Below are positions 17,807 to 26,828 of a DNA stretch of 64,000 bases, piece after piece. Source of the stretch: Bradyrhizobium neotropicale (lineage in GTDB: Bacteria > Pseudomonadota > Alphaproteobacteria > Rhizobiales > Xanthobacteraceae). Location: positions 129,297 to 193,296 of the forward strand of contig NZ_LSEF01000025.1 of NCBI RefSeq assembly GCF_001641695.1, written 5' to 3'. Both the position numbers and the translations under genes were made by a program. Positions within the stretch are counted from its first letter, which is position 1. Each line of letters opens with the position of its first letter. The notes under the pieces were generated by a model, which saw only the letters and a list, made by a program, of their open reading frames with translations, ran no database searches and was not told the DNA's origin.

Positions 17807-18859
17807 ATGCGACGTAATTATGATAGTTGTAAACGTGTTTTGGTCACCGGAGGAGCCGGCTTCCTGGGCTCCCATTTAATCGATCGACTGCTCTCCGACG
17901 GCCATGAGGTTGTCTGCGTAGACAATCTCTTCACCGGAACCAAACACAACATCGAGCATTTGCACGCACACCCGCGCTTCGAATTTTTGCGCCACGACAT
18001 CACCTTTCCCCTGCACGTCGAGGTCGATGAGATCTACAACTTGGCCTGCCCCGCGTCGCCGATCCAATACCAGCACGATCCGGTGCAGACCACGAAGACA
18101 TCGGTGCATGGCGCGATAAATATGTTGGGCCTCGCCAAGCGGCTGAAATGTCGAATTCTGCAGGCTTCGACGAGCGAAGTTTATGGCGATCCAGCGGTTC
18201 ATCCTCAAACCGAAGATTATTGGGGCCATGTGAATACCATCGGCCCTCGATCTTGCTATGATGAGGGAAAGCGTTGCGCCGAGACCTTGTTCTTCGATTA
18301 TCACCGACAGTGCGGCGTCGAAATCAAGGTTGCTCGCATCTTCAACACATACGGCCCGCGGATGCATCGGGCTGACGGTCGAGTGGTTTCGAATTTCATC
18401 ATTCAGGCACTCAACGGCGAGCCGATCACGCTCTATGGCGAGGGCAATCAGACTCGTTCGTTCTGCTACGTGGACGACTTGATTGATGGTCTCGTCCGCC
18501 TGATGGAGAGCCGCGCTTCGTTCACCGGACCGGTCAACATTGGAAACGATGGAGAATTCAGCATTCGAGAGCTCGCGGAGCTGGTGCTCGCTGAAACCGG
18601 CTCCTCGTCAAAGCTCGTCCATCTACCCTTGCCCCGCGACGATCCAAGGCAACGCCGACCCGATATATCCCTCGCCAAGGCCGAATTGGGCTGGCAACCG
18701 ACTATAAGGCTGCAAGACGGATTGAAGCCGACCGTTGCATATTTCCGCCGCGACCAGGCGCATCGATCGTACAAGCTTGAGGAGCAATATCCGATCGTCG
18801 TCGACGAGCGGGATCAATTGATCAATTCCGTCGCGCACAACATCCTCGCGGCTGAATGA
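17807..18859 (+). CDS. NAD-dependent nucleotide-sugar epimerase/dehydratase, UDP-glucuronate decarboxylase (UXS)-like
   Basis: The 350-residue extended short-chain dehydrogenase has the NAD-binding [19 protein letters not shown] at residues 10-28, the [10 protein letters not shown] serine region, and a catalytic Tyr151-x3-Lys155 in CYDEGKR. The [15 protein letters not shown] motif and NTYGPRMH are typical of UXS. It likely converts UDP-glucuronate to UDP-xylose for the polysaccharide. GGAG lies 7 nt before the ATG at 17807; an earlier start at 17750 lacks such a site and adds non-conserved residues. Confidence 0.9.
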   Translation: MRRNYDSCKRVLVTGGAGFLGSHLIDRLLSDGHEVVCVDNLFTGTKHNIEHLHAHPRFEFLRHDITFPLHVEVDEIYNLACPASPIQYQHDPVQTTKTSVHGAINMLGLAKRLKCRILQASTSEVYGDPAVHPQTEDYWGHVNTIGPRSCYDEGKRCAETLFFDYHRQCGVEIKVARIFNTYGPRMHRADGRVVSNFIIQALNGEPITLYGEGNQTRSFCYVDDLIDGLVRLMESRASFTGPVNIGNDGEFSIRELAELVLAETGSSSKLVHLPLPRDDPRQRRPDISLAKAELGWQPTIRLQDGLKPTVAYFRRDQAHRSYKLEEQYPIVVDERDQLINSVAHNILAAE

Positions 18860-19112
18860 TCGTTCCACAGCTTAGGGGTTCGGCCGTTCGCGACATCGAC
18901 CGCCCCCCGGCCAGCGCCACGGGCGCGACCCTTGACGCGATCCCGGAATGCTGCGGCGGCCGCCAGGCCGCCGCCGGCAGGGCAAGTCCGGCGGTTGGCG
19001 GACCGGCATGAGGTCCAGCTCTGACGGCTGGTCGCGGAACTCGATCTGACGATCGCGACACCGACGAAACGGCCTTCGCGCCCGCCCGCTCGAGGAGGAC
19101 AGGAAAAACCTC
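18860..19112. other. Intergenic, nothing recognised
   Basis: The 253 bp between the decarboxylase and the VanZ-like gene are GC-rich. Short frames on both strands are arginine/proline-rich noise. No hairpin with a T-run was seen. Confidence 0.3.
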
Positions 19113-19490
19113 ATGCCTCAAAGACTACTTAAGTTCGCTGCTTGGGCCGGTCTGAGTTTCATTGCTTATTCGACCCTGTCGCCGCTTAGAGACAGGCCGA
19201 TTTTGCTGACCTCGTCCGCGCTGGAGCATCTTGCCGCATTTGCCATTCTCGGCACGCTCTTCTGCTTAGCCTATCCCCGGCGGACGCCTGCCGTCCTACT
19301 CATCGTACTTGGCAGCGCCGCGTTGCTTGAGCTTCTGCAGTTGCTTACTCCGGACCGCCACGCACGAACCCTCGACGCAGTCCAAAAGATTGCTGGAGGC
19401 ACCGCAGGCGTTTTCGTTGGCCGCGCCGTTCTGCATTTCGATCGAGCACGTTCCTGGTTGTTGCACGCTAAATGGCATGTCGAGGGCTAA
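19113..19490 (+). CDS. VanZ-like small membrane protein
   Basis: The 125-residue protein has three to four hydrophobic segments and the VanZ-family pattern: LSPLRDRP early, LEHLAAFAILGTLFCLAYP, then LLELLQLLTPDRHARTLDAVQKIAGGTAGV. VanZ-like proteins occur in many envelope and exopolysaccharide loci, where they have no proven link to glycopeptide resistance. An AGGAGGACAGG ribosome site lies before the ATG. Its stop TAA is followed immediately by the GTG of a small ORF. Confidence 0.8.
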   Translation: MPQRLLKFAAWAGLSFIAYSTLSPLRDRPILLTSSALEHLAAFAILGTLFCLAYPRRTPAVLLIVLGSAALLELLQLLTPDRHARTLDAVQKIAGGTAGVFVGRAVLHFDRARSWLLHAKWHVEG

Positions 19491-19796
19491 GTGAAAACGG
19501 TCGCCTTCTTCGGCCACACCAATCCATTGGGACCCGGTTTTGCCCTCCGCGCAGCGAAGGAGTTGAAGCGCATCTTCTTCGCCGCAGCCGGGCGACGCGC
19601 AGGAGGCGCTCTCGGCGCCGTCTCGTTACCTTCATGGTCAAAGCCTCAGATCGGATCTGACCGCACGGCCGGAATCCGGCATGGCTCAGGCAACGCAGGA
19701 CATAAGCCTTGTGCGGCAACTATCGTTTGGCTGAAATACCCCGAAATTTCCGGACCAACCCTCTGCACAGGAGGGTTGCAGCAGGGTTACTGTTGA
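19491..19796 (+). CDS. Small hypothetical ORF, first of a related pair (GTG start)
   Basis: The frame begins with GTG directly after the VanZ stop codon, so it could be translated by re-initiation. Its first 32 residues (MKTVAFFGHTNPLGPGF then RAAKELKRIFFAA) match the start of another tiny ORF at 20088. The remaining 70 residues look random and include an inverted repeat at 19757-19777, so the conserved part may be all that matters, perhaps a longer frame decayed at its 3' end. No family is known to me. Confidence 0.4.
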   Translation: MKTVAFFGHTNPLGPGFALRAAKELKRIFFAAAGRRAGGALGAVSLPSWSKPQIGSDRTAGIRHGSGNAGHKPCAATIVWLKYPEISGPTLCTGGLQQGYC

Positions 19797-19902
19797 GCGG
19801 TGCAGGGACGAAGGGTGACTATCCCCGCCTCTCTGCAGCATTTGCTGGAAATGACCGGCTGAGCCGGATTCGCTTGTTCCTGGTCCTGCATGGTGGATGA
19901 AG

Positions 19903-20091
19903 ATGACCGACGAGCAGTTGGTGCGCCTGAAAGTATACAGCAACAACATCCATCGCTATCGCCGATTGCTAAGGGGCAAGCTGACCGAGCAAGAGCGGCA
20001 ATTCGTCAAAAGACGTCTGAGGGAAGAACAGTTGGCGATCCAGAACCTGACGGCCGATCGCGTGCCGCTAAGTGACTCGAGAGCCATGTGA
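19903..20091 (+). CDS. Small hypothetical charged protein
   Basis: The 62-residue product (MTDEQLVRLKVYSNNIHRYR at its start) is a basic, helical protein with RRLLRGKLTEQERQFVKRRL following. It resembles short uncharacterised proteins common in Bradyrhizobium, but I cannot name a domain. GGTGG lies 6 nt before the ATG at 19903; an ATG two codons earlier is also possible. Its stop overlaps the GTG of the next tiny ORF (GTGA), suggesting coupled translation. Confidence 0.6.
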   Translation: MTDEQLVRLKVYSNNIHRYRRLLRGKLTEQERQFVKRRLREEQLAIQNLTADRVPLSDSRAM

Positions 20092-20186
20092 AGAAGGTTG
20101 CCTTCTGCCGGACCAATCCGTTGTTGCTTGGTTTGGCCAAACGCACCGTCGACAAGCTCAAGCAGGTACTCTTCGCCCTCGCTTAG
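20088..20186 (+). CDS. Tiny hypothetical ORF, second of a related pair (GTG start)
   Basis: This 32-codon frame overlaps the stop of the upstream small gene by GTGA. It encodes MKKVAFCRTNPLLLGLAKRT followed by a KLKQVLFALA end. It aligns with the first 32 residues of the ORF at 19491: shared MK-VAF, TNPL, a Gly, an Ala, an Arg, LK and FA. The pairing argues that the segment is or was a real gene. Function unknown. Confidence 0.4.
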   Translation: MKKVAFCRTNPLLLGLAKRTVDKLKQVLFALA

Positions 20187-20211
20187 TTTCCTGAGTACTG
20201 TCTCCGCCGTG

Positions 20212-20475
20212 TTAAGCATTCGAATGTTGCCAAGCCGCGACGGAGCAGCAAACCTTCATCGACCTGCTATCGCGCACGCACGCCACGACGACCCGGCAGA
20301 AGTTGAAGGTAAAGCGGCCGTAGAAAAGGCTCGCCCCCGGTTCTGATGCTGCCAATCGATACGAGCTGCCGAAGGCGTGGACGAATTCGATCATCCCCAT
20401 GAGCTCATGGTGCGTCAGCACCAAATGGAGCCCTGCCAGCGGCATCAACAGGGCTGGAATGCCGATGCTGTTCAT
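20212..20475 (-). CDS. Possible small membrane ORF coupled to the AraC gene
   Basis: The ATG at 20475 overlaps the AraC stop as ATGA, a sign of coupled translation. The first 33 of its 87 residues are hydrophobic (MNSIGIPALLMPLAGLHLVL then HHELMG). The rest is Cys/Ser/Arg-rich and looks like out-of-frame sequence, so this may be the remnant of a degraded gene. No family recognised. Confidence 0.25.
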   Translation of the reverse strand: MNSIGIPALLMPLAGLHLVLTHHELMGMIEFVHAFGSSYRLAASEPGASLFYGRFTFNFCRVVVACVRDSRSMKVCCSVAAWQHSNA

Positions 20476-21326
20476 GACGCCCTCGCTCCTGCACGCGGCA
20501 GCGGCATGAATTGCGCGAGATAGGCGCTCCGCCATTGATAGGGCGTATCGCCGGCGAAGCGCTTGAACACTGTGGTGAAGTGCGCCTGGGTCTGGAAGCC
20601 GACCGTCAAGGCGACGTCGACGAGGGAGACGTCGGCCTGCTTGAGCAACTCCTGGGCGCGCTCGATGCGACGCTTCAGCAGGTATTCGTGAGGCCGAACG
20701 CCGATAGCCGCGCGGAACTGCGCGGCGAAATGCATCCGGCTCAGACCCGCAACGGTGGCCAGATCCTGGAGCGAAATCCTCGCGCTCAGATTATCGTCGA
20801 CATATTGCAGGACGCGCTTGAGGCGCCATTTCTGCAGCGATCGAACGGTTCGGCCGGGATGGTCCTCGCGGACGTCGGCGGCGGGGTCGGTCTCGGCCTG
20901 TGCGCCAGACGTCTGCCGGCTGAACGTCCGGGTCAGGATCGCAAGCCGCAACGCATCGGCCAGGATTGCGGAATGGGCATCGTGCGTGGCTTCGGTTGCA
21001 ACGAGCGCATCGGACAGGCGCCGCATGACCGGGTCCGTGAATTCTCCTTCCGCAGACACCCGCTCGTTCTCTGCAGACGCGCCCGCAAGACGCTTCGCGG
21101 AAACCCTGAAGCTGAGCGCACGGTCGGCAGATGGCTCGACGTCGGCCGCGTGCGCCTCGACCGCCAGGGCCACGTCCAGATGGACCAGAGACAGCGTTAT
21201 GCCCTCTTCGTCGAACCGGCCAGGGAGCCTCGACAGCCTGAGCCGACGGTGATCGATTCCCGAAACGTCGATCGCGCGAACGACATGATTCTTGGCGGCT
21301 TGCGGGTGTGACATCTGTAGCGACAT
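20472..21326 (-). CDS. AraC-family transcriptional regulator (1)
   Basis: The 284-residue protein has a C-terminal AraC DNA-binding domain with two helix-turn-helix units: [20 protein letters not shown] with FRAAIGVRPHEYLLKRR, then LVDVALTVGFQTQAHFTTVF and KRFAGDTPYQWR. The N-terminal part has no recognised ligand-binding fold by eye. An AAGGAGG site sits 6 nt before the ATG at 21326, which fixed the start. It is divergent from the FixL-like kinase and is closely related to the AraC regulator at 28628 that flanks the other side of the exporter genes. Confidence 0.9.
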   Translation of the reverse strand: MSLQMSHPQAAKNHVVRAIDVSGIDHRRLRLSRLPGRFDEEGITLSLVHLDVALAVEAHAADVEPSADRALSFRVSAKRLAGASAENERVSAEGEFTDPVMRRLSDALVATEATHDAHSAILADALRLAILTRTFSRQTSGAQAETDPAADVREDHPGRTVRSLQKWRLKRVLQYVDDNLSARISLQDLATVAGLSRMHFAAQFRAAIGVRPHEYLLKRRIERAQELLKQADVSLVDVALTVGFQTQAHFTTVFKRFAGDTPYQWRSAYLAQFMPLPRAGARAS

Positions 21327-21759
21327 CGTCGAACCTCCTTGTCCCTTTCTCGATCCGGGAAGGCCCACCAGGCTTGTCCGAATGCGATGGGAGCAGAGTA
21401 GTTCGCCGGTCTGCGCGCTCCATTCTACGCGCGGGTGCGTTCACTAGGTTCTCAGGTTGCCTGCGTCATACCTAGGTATGATCGCAAAGTCGCCATCTGG
21501 GCGTCCGGCTTGCAGAGCGACTCACCGGCCCCGCCTGCCGCCTGCGGTAAGGTGACGCTTCCGCCGAGAGGCCCCTGAAGTGGCAGCGTGGTGCGTGGCC
21601 TGTTTTCCTTCGAAAATGTGTGTGATCGGCGCTTGCGCACAGCTCACGAAGACGGGAGGTCTTCCAAGAGAGCACGAAAAACATCCGCCTGGGTGTTGTC
21701 GGAAACGAAAAATCGCGGCATCAACGCGGCTGCAATGCGAAGAATGTACGTCTGCGACG
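21327..21759. promoter_or_regulatory. Divergent control region, AraC regulator / sensor kinase, with CTAG-core palindrome
   Basis: These 433 bp separate two regulators. At 21467-21480 lies the perfect 14-bp palindrome CATACCTAGGTATG, a plausible operator for the FixJ-like or AraC protein encoded alongside. A longer frame upstream of the kinase (from 21580) is Cys-rich and is not considered translated. Confidence 0.45.
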
Positions 21760-23670
21760 ATGACAAGGCATGATCCAGCTACAGGCTCATCCAAGAGCCG
21801 CGCCGGCTTGCGGTTCTCGTCCGGCCTGCTGGCGTTCGCTGTCTTTCTCGTCGACGTCCTCACGCCGCTCGAGGGCGCGGTTGCGGTTCTCTATGTCGTT
21901 GCGATCCTGTTGGCGGCGAGGACGAGCCGGCGCAACGACATCATCGTCGCTGCTGCGACATGCGTCATTCTGACGATGACGGCCTACGTCCTGTCGCACG
22001 ATTTGAAATCGATCGCCTCACCTGCCCTGCGCGCGCTGGTGAGTCTCGCGGCCATCGGCATCACGACGTTGCTTGCGCTGCAGAACCAGGCCGCCACGAG
22101 CCGGCTTGCGGCACAGGCGCGCCTGCTCAACCTGTCGCACGACATGATCTTCGCCAGGGACAGGCGCGGCGTGATCACCTTCTGGAACAAGACAGCGGAG
22201 CAAACCTATGGATGGCCGGCCGAAGACGCGATCGGGCGTGTCGCTGACGACCTGCTGCAGACCGTGTATCCCGACAGGCGCGATCTCATCGAATCCGTTC
22301 TGCTGGAGGCCGGCCGATGGGAAGGCCGGGTCGAACAGCGGACGAAAGCCGGCACCGCGCTCACCGTCGATGCGCGTTGGGCCCTGCAGCGCGATCATCT
22401 CGGCAGGCCGGTCGGCGTGCTCGAAACGCACACCGATGTCACGGACCGCGAGGCGGCGCATGCCGCGCTGGTGCAGAGCGAGCGACGGTATCGGCGGATG
22501 TTCGATGCCAGCCGGATCGGGGTCCTCGAAGAGGACTGGAGCGGCCTCCGAGCCGCGCTGAATTCGCTGGAGCCGGGGGAAGCCGGCCTACGCGACTATC
22601 TTGTGCAAAATCCCGATTTCGTCCGATACGCCCGCGGGCTCGCCAGGATCACCGACGCAAATCCCGCCCTGCAGAGGATGGCCGGGGCAAGCAGCTCCTC
22701 CGCCTTCATCGAGAACGTGGACAGGCTTCTGGGCGCGGACGACCGCAGTTTCCTCGGCGGATTGCTGGCATTCGCGGAAGGCGAGCCGTTCTACGAGGGG
22801 GAGACCGATCTCGTCAGGCTCGACGGCGGCAAGGTTCCCGTGCTGTTTACCATCACCTTCCCGCCCGAGCCCGGCGGGGATCGCAACGTGCTTGCCTTTG
22901 TCATGGATATCACCGAACGCAAGCAGTCGCAGGACGCACTGCTCGCGGCGCAGGCAGAGCTTGCCCACGCCGCACGCGTCGCCACCCTTGGCGAACTCAG
23001 CGCATCCATCGCCCATGAGGTGAATCAGCCGCTGGCGGCGATCGTCACCAGCGGCGAGGCCGGCTTGCGCTGGCTGCGGCGCGACGTGCCCGATCTGAAC
23101 GAGGTTACGGCGACCATCGATCACGTCGTTGCCGAAGGGCGCAGGGCCGGCGAGATCGTGACCCGCATCCGGACCTTCCTGAAGAAGCGGTCGCCCCAGC
23201 AGGACATCCTGCAAATCAGCGAGATCATCGATGAAGCAGCGTTGCTGGTCGGGCGGGAGCTCGCAAAGGACGACGTCGTCCTGACCATCGAGGTGGAACC
23301 TGGGCTGCCGCCGGTTCGCGGCGACCGGATCCAGCTTCAGCAGGTTCTCGTGAATCTGCTGGTCAATGCCGGCCAGGCCATGTCGGGCCAAAGCGGCCCC
23401 CGCATCGTTACGCTCGGCGCCGGTTCCGTCGCAGGCGAAAGGCTCGCCATCACGGTGCAGGACACCGGCCCCGGCATCGCACCCGGCGACCTGCCCCGCC
23501 TGTTCGATGCGTTCTTTTCGACGAAAAATGGCGGAATGGGCATGGGACTTGCGATCTGTCGAACGACGGTGGAAGCTCACGGCGGGCAGTTGTCGGCAGA
23601 GAGCGTGCCCGGTTCGGGGGCGACATTTCGCCTGACGCTGCCCTACAGCCAAGAACACACCACGCCATGA
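21760..23670 (+). CDS. Membrane PAS-domain sensor histidine kinase (FixL-like architecture)
   Basis: The 636-residue protein has hydrophobic segments over about residues 15-110 (LLAFAVFLVDVLTPLEGAVA and following). A PAS domain follows (LSHDMIFARDRRGVITFWNK to ETHTDVTDRE), then a second PAS-like region ending MDITERKQSQ. The kinase core has His419 in SIAHEVNQPLAAI, N-box VNLLVNAGQAM, and G boxes DTGPGIAP and GGMGMGLAICR. No heme-binding FixL histidine is evident, so the stimulus is unknown. It overlaps the next gene by ATGA and surely signals to that regulator. The ATG at 21760 begins the non-Cys-rich part. Confidence 0.88.
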   Translation: MTRHDPATGSSKSRAGLRFSSGLLAFAVFLVDVLTPLEGAVAVLYVVAILLAARTSRRNDIIVAAATCVILTMTAYVLSHDLKSIASPALRALVSLAAIGITTLLALQNQAATSRLAAQARLLNLSHDMIFARDRRGVITFWNKTAEQTYGWPAEDAIGRVADDLLQTVYPDRRDLIESVLLEAGRWEGRVEQRTKAGTALTVDARWALQRDHLGRPVGVLETHTDVTDREAAHAALVQSERRYRRMFDASRIGVLEEDWSGLRAALNSLEPGEAGLRDYLVQNPDFVRYARGLARITDANPALQRMAGASSSSAFIENVDRLLGADDRSFLGGLLAFAEGEPFYEGETDLVRLDGGKVPVLFTITFPPEPGGDRNVLAFVMDITERKQSQDALLAAQAELAHAARVATLGELSASIAHEVNQPLAAIVTSGEAGLRWLRRDVPDLNEVTATIDHVVAEGRRAGEIVTRIRTFLKKRSPQQDILQISEIIDEAALLVGRELAKDDVVLTIEVEPGLPPVRGDRIQLQQVLVNLLVNAGQAMSGQSGPRIVTLGAGSVAGERLAITVQDTGPGIAPGDLPRLFDAFFSTKNGGMGMGLAICRTTVEAHGGQLSAESVPGSGATFRLTLPYSQEHTTP

Positions 23671-24335
23671 CGCGACCGATCGACGAAGCACATCCGCCAT
23701 CCGCAAAGTCCATCGTCATCATCGTCGACGATGACGCAGGGATTCGTACCTCGCTCGACAGCCTGTTCCGATCCGTCGGCCTCGAAACGCGCCTGTTCGG
23801 CTCGCCGGCTGAGTTGCTCGGCGGCCAGCTACCCGACAGGCCCGGTTGCATCGTGCTGGACGTCCGGCTGCCCGGGGTGAGCGGGCTCGATCTCCAGGGC
23901 CAATTGGCCCAGCAGGGCATCGGATATCCCATCATCTTCATGACCGGCCATGGAGACATTCCGATGTCGGTGCGCGCCATGAAGGCTGGTGCCGTCGATT
24001 TTCTCTCCAAGCCATTCCGCGATCAGGACATGCTCGATGCCGTGACGGCAGCGCTCGCACGCGATGCCCAGCGTCGCGCCGAAGCCACGGCGAAAGAGGA
24101 TATTCGCGCCCAATACGAGACACTGACGGCGCGCGAGCGCGAGGTGATGGGCTACGTGACCGCCGGCCTGATGAACAAGCAGGTCGCAGGCCTGATCGGC
24201 CTCAGCGAGATCACGGTCAAGATCCATCGTGGCAACGTGATGCGCAAGATGGGGGTCCGGTCGCTGGCCGATCTCGTCCGCAAGGCCGAGGCACTTGGGG
24301 TATCCCAGACCCGCAGGTCTACGGACCAAACCTGA
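23667..24335 (+). CDS. FixJ-like response regulator (receiver + LuxR HTH)
   Basis: The 222-residue protein has a receiver domain with acidic pocket VDDDAG, phospho-acceptor Asp65 in VLDVRLPGVSG and Lys in FLSKPFRD. The C-terminal LuxR-type helix-turn-helix reads LTAREREVMGYVTAGLMNKQ and IGLSEITVKIHRGNVMRKMG. Its start overlaps the kinase stop, forming a two-component pair. It likely activates the downstream exporter genes or the divergent AraC gene, a matter of inference. Confidence 0.93.
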   Translation: MTRPIDEAHPPSAKSIVIIVDDDAGIRTSLDSLFRSVGLETRLFGSPAELLGGQLPDRPGCIVLDVRLPGVSGLDLQGQLAQQGIGYPIIFMTGHGDIPMSVRAMKAGAVDFLSKPFRDQDMLDAVTAALARDAQRRAEATAKEDIRAQYETLTAREREVMGYVTAGLMNKQVAGLIGLSEITVKIHRGNVMRKMGVRSLADLVRKAEALGVSQTRRSTDQT

Positions 24336-24433
24336 GTATAGTTCCGGTGGGACCGTCCGCGGTCCATAAGGCGCTGACGGCCGCGTTGCGGGGAGATAGC
24401 CTCCTTGGAGCACGCCGGCCAGGAAGTGCGGGA

Positions 24434-24814
24434 ATGGCCAAGACCCCGGTAATTGCGATCGTGGACGACGACGCAGGAGTTCGCACCTCGCTTGCGAGCC
24501 TGGTGCGTTCGCTCGGCTATGAGGCGCACACCTACGAGTCCGGCGTCGACTTCCTCGAGCAGCCGCCAGGCGATGATCCGGCATGCATGATCGCCGACAT
24601 CCAGATGCCGGCCATCACCGGAGATGAATTGCAGGCGCGGCTGATTGCCTCTGGCCGCCATTTCCCCATCATTCTGATGACGGCGTTTCCCTCCGACGCC
24701 GTCCGCCAGCGTGTGATGGCGGCGGGCGCACATTGCTATCTCGGCAAGCCCTCCAGCGGCGACGAAATCATCCGCTGCCTCGAAGAGGCGCTGGCAGGTC
24801 AGCCGCCGCGCTAG
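24434..24814 (+). CDS. Stand-alone receiver-domain protein
   Basis: The 126-residue protein is a receiver without output domain: VDDDAGVRTSL, phospho-acceptor Asp55 in IADIQMPAITGDE, Lys in YLGKPSSGDE. It is similar in sequence to the receiver of the preceding FixJ-like protein, so it may arise from duplication and act as a phosphate sink or alternative target of the same kinase. The ATG at 24434 is preceded by AGGAAGTGCGGGA. The frame is open much further upstream in the shadow of the regulator gene, and that part is not translated. Confidence 0.88.
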   Translation: MAKTPVIAIVDDDAGVRTSLASLVRSLGYEAHTYESGVDFLEQPPGDDPACMIADIQMPAITGDELQARLIASGRHFPIILMTAFPSDAVRQRVMAAGAHCYLGKPSSGDEIIRCLEEALAGQPPR

Positions 24815-24932
24815 TCCTACCTTCCCTTCCGCACAGAATGCGCGTGGCTTCTGTATTCGGAGCGTGCATTCTGGCAAGCGGGTTCCTGGACCGGAAATAC
24901 CGGCAAGCCCGGCAAATCTCATACTCGCGCGC

Positions 24933-26828
24933 ATGCGAGCGAATGCCACCAGTGCTCCCGGTCAAGCGCGCCCCCTTGTCTTCGCCGGTTTCTCCGCGAG
25001 CTCCTGGGCCTTCGCGCTGCGGGTATGGCTCGCGACCCTTCTCGCGCTCTATGTGAGCTTCTGGCTCGAGCTCGAATCCCCGTCGTCGGCGGCCCTCACC
25101 GTGGCGATCCTGGCGCTGCCCACGCGCGCTCAAGGCATGGAAAAGGCCGGCTACCGGCTTCTTGGCACCGCCATCGGCGTCGCGGCATCGATCGTGATCG
25201 CCGGCGTCTTCTCCCAGACCGGCGGTCTCCTGCTCGCCGTTTTCAGCATCTGGATCGGCCTCTGTGTCTATGCGGCCGGGATGCTGGACGGCAATCGCGC
25301 CTACGCGGCAGCCCTCGGCTGCACCACCGTAGCCCTGATTGCCATTCAGCAGATCGATAGTCCCCTGCAAGTGTTTCCCACCGGCGTCGCGCGTGGCGCC
25401 GCCATTGCCATCGGGGTCCTCGCGGTCGCACTCGTCAACGAGGTCCTTGCCGCGCCCGCCTACCATCCGGTGCTGGCAAGCCGACTAGAGGCTCTGCATC
25501 GCCGGGGCATGGACGTTGCGCAAGGCGCCGCTCGCGGCGAAGCGTCCTCAAGCTCCGTCGCGGCGGGCCTGTTGCGCGATATTGCGGCCCTGCGTCCAGA
25601 AATCGCGAGCCTCACCACGGAATCGAGCGACGGCCCAGCGAGAACCGCCGCAGCGCGTTCCGCGATGGTGGACCTCGTGACCGTATTGTCCCTCGCCCGC
25701 TCGCTCGCGGCACTGCCCGTGGCTATCTTGCCGACCGAAGTCGCGGGCGATCGGGACGGCGGCGCCTCCGGTCTGATCGCGGTTTGCCGAGCCTGGCTCA
25801 GGGGCGAGATTCTTCGCAAGAGCGCGGACGTACGCAGCAGCCTCGACGCCCTGCGCGCCGGAACGCGACCGCCGCAGACGTGGCGTGCGCCGCTGTATCG
25901 CTCGCGCCGCATCGCAGCCGAGGGCGGCGCGCGGACGGCGATCCATTTCGCGCTGATCGCGATGTTGTTTGTGATGGCGGGCTGGCCAACCACCGAGCTC
26001 TGCCTTTCCCTCGTTGCAGTCATCATCGGGCTGGGTTCGACGGCCCCCGATCCACGCAGCTTCACGATGACGGCGTTGCTTGCCACGCCGATTGCGTGCC
26101 TGCTCGCCGGCATCCTGAAGTACCTCGTCTTCAACGGCGTCTCCGAGTTTCAGTTGCTGGCGATCGGTCTTGCGCCTGTCGTCATCGGCCTTGCGCTCCT
26201 GATCTCGCTGCCGAGCCGCATGCTGTCATCGGTTGGCCGCCTCACCCTGGTGTTCACGCTCGCCATCTTCGCCCCGACCAACCCGCAGAGCTACGATCCC
26301 GAGGTGTTTCTGGTGACGAGCCTCTTCGTTTGCCTGGCTTCAGCGCTGGTCTTTGCGGCACAGCTTCTTCTTCCGTCCTTGTCGGGCGAGCGACGGATCC
26401 GGCTGTTGCTGGGCGAGGCCCGCGCCGAGCTGAACCACGTCGATAGCAGGCAAGTCCGGCATCTTCCGCTCGAGGAAGCCGCGTTTCGCGATGCCGCGCG
26501 CATCGAACAGATCGTGACGGCAAACGACGGTTCGACATCCAACGATCAGGTCGTGGCCGAAGCGATGCGCTGCTTCGACCAGGCCGCGATCCTGCGGCGG
26601 TGCCGTGTCGAACTGGACCGTCTGGCGGCGGGTGCGCTCGCCGAACCGGCGCGCGCCGCGCAAGCCGCCCTCGCCTTGCGCAACGATCGGGCGATCTTGG
26701 CTACGGCGGAGGCGCTGCGCCAGGCGGCAAGCCGACGCGGCCTGTCCGTCAATTCGACCCTCGCGGCACTGGTTTCGGCAAGCGTGGCGTTCGCATCAAT
26801 ACAGTCCAGCCAAGGAAGGAGGCCATGA
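24933..26828 (+). CDS. FUSC-family transporter (AaeB-like aromatic acid/fusaric acid exporter)
   Basis: The 631-residue inner-membrane protein has two blocks of membrane helices, about residues 18-165 and 325-490, each followed by a hydrophilic domain. This is the AaeB/FUSC layout (family usual 650-700). Typical is the N-terminal FALRVWLATLLALYVSFWLE and the second block with LIAMLFVMAGWPTTELCLSL. With the DUF1656 and HlyD proteins encoded next it would export aromatic carboxylic acids or similar compounds. It overlaps the DUF1656 gene by ATGA. Confidence 0.88.
   Translation: MRANATSAPGQARPLVFAGFSASSWAFALRVWLATLLALYVSFWLELESPSSAALTVAILALPTRAQGMEKAGYRLLGTAIGVAASIVIAGVFSQTGGLLLAVFSIWIGLCVYAAGMLDGNRAYAAALGCTTVALIAIQQIDSPLQVFPTGVARGAAIAIGVLAVALVNEVLAAPAYHPVLASRLEALHRRGMDVAQGAARGEASSSSVAAGLLRDIAALRPEIASLTTESSDGPARTAAARSAMVDLVTVLSLARSLAALPVAILPTEVAGDRDGGASGLIAVCRAWLRGEILRKSADVRSSLDALRAGTRPPQTWRAPLYRSRRIAAEGGARTAIHFALIAMLFVMAGWPTTELCLSLVAVIIGLGSTAPDPRSFTMTALLATPIACLLAGILKYLVFNGVSEFQLLAIGLAPVVIGLALLISLPSRMLSSVGRLTLVFTLAIFAPTNPQSYDPEVFLVTSLFVCLASALVFAAQLLLPSLSGERRIRLLLGEARAELNHVDSRQVRHLPLEEAAFRDAARIEQIVTANDGSTSNDQVVAEAMRCFDQAAILRRCRVELDRLAAGALAEPARAAQAALALRNDRAILATAEALRQAASRRGLSVNSTLAALVSASVAFASIQSSQGRRP

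Noticed and set aside
19113..19490. Glycopeptide resistance gene
   Set aside because: Only VanZ-like; no van ligase or regulator is present and the family is widespread in envelope loci.
22588..23706. 372-codon minus-strand frame opposite the FixL-like kinase
   Set aside because: Shadow ORF of high-GC coding DNA; the kinase motifs on the plus strand are intact.
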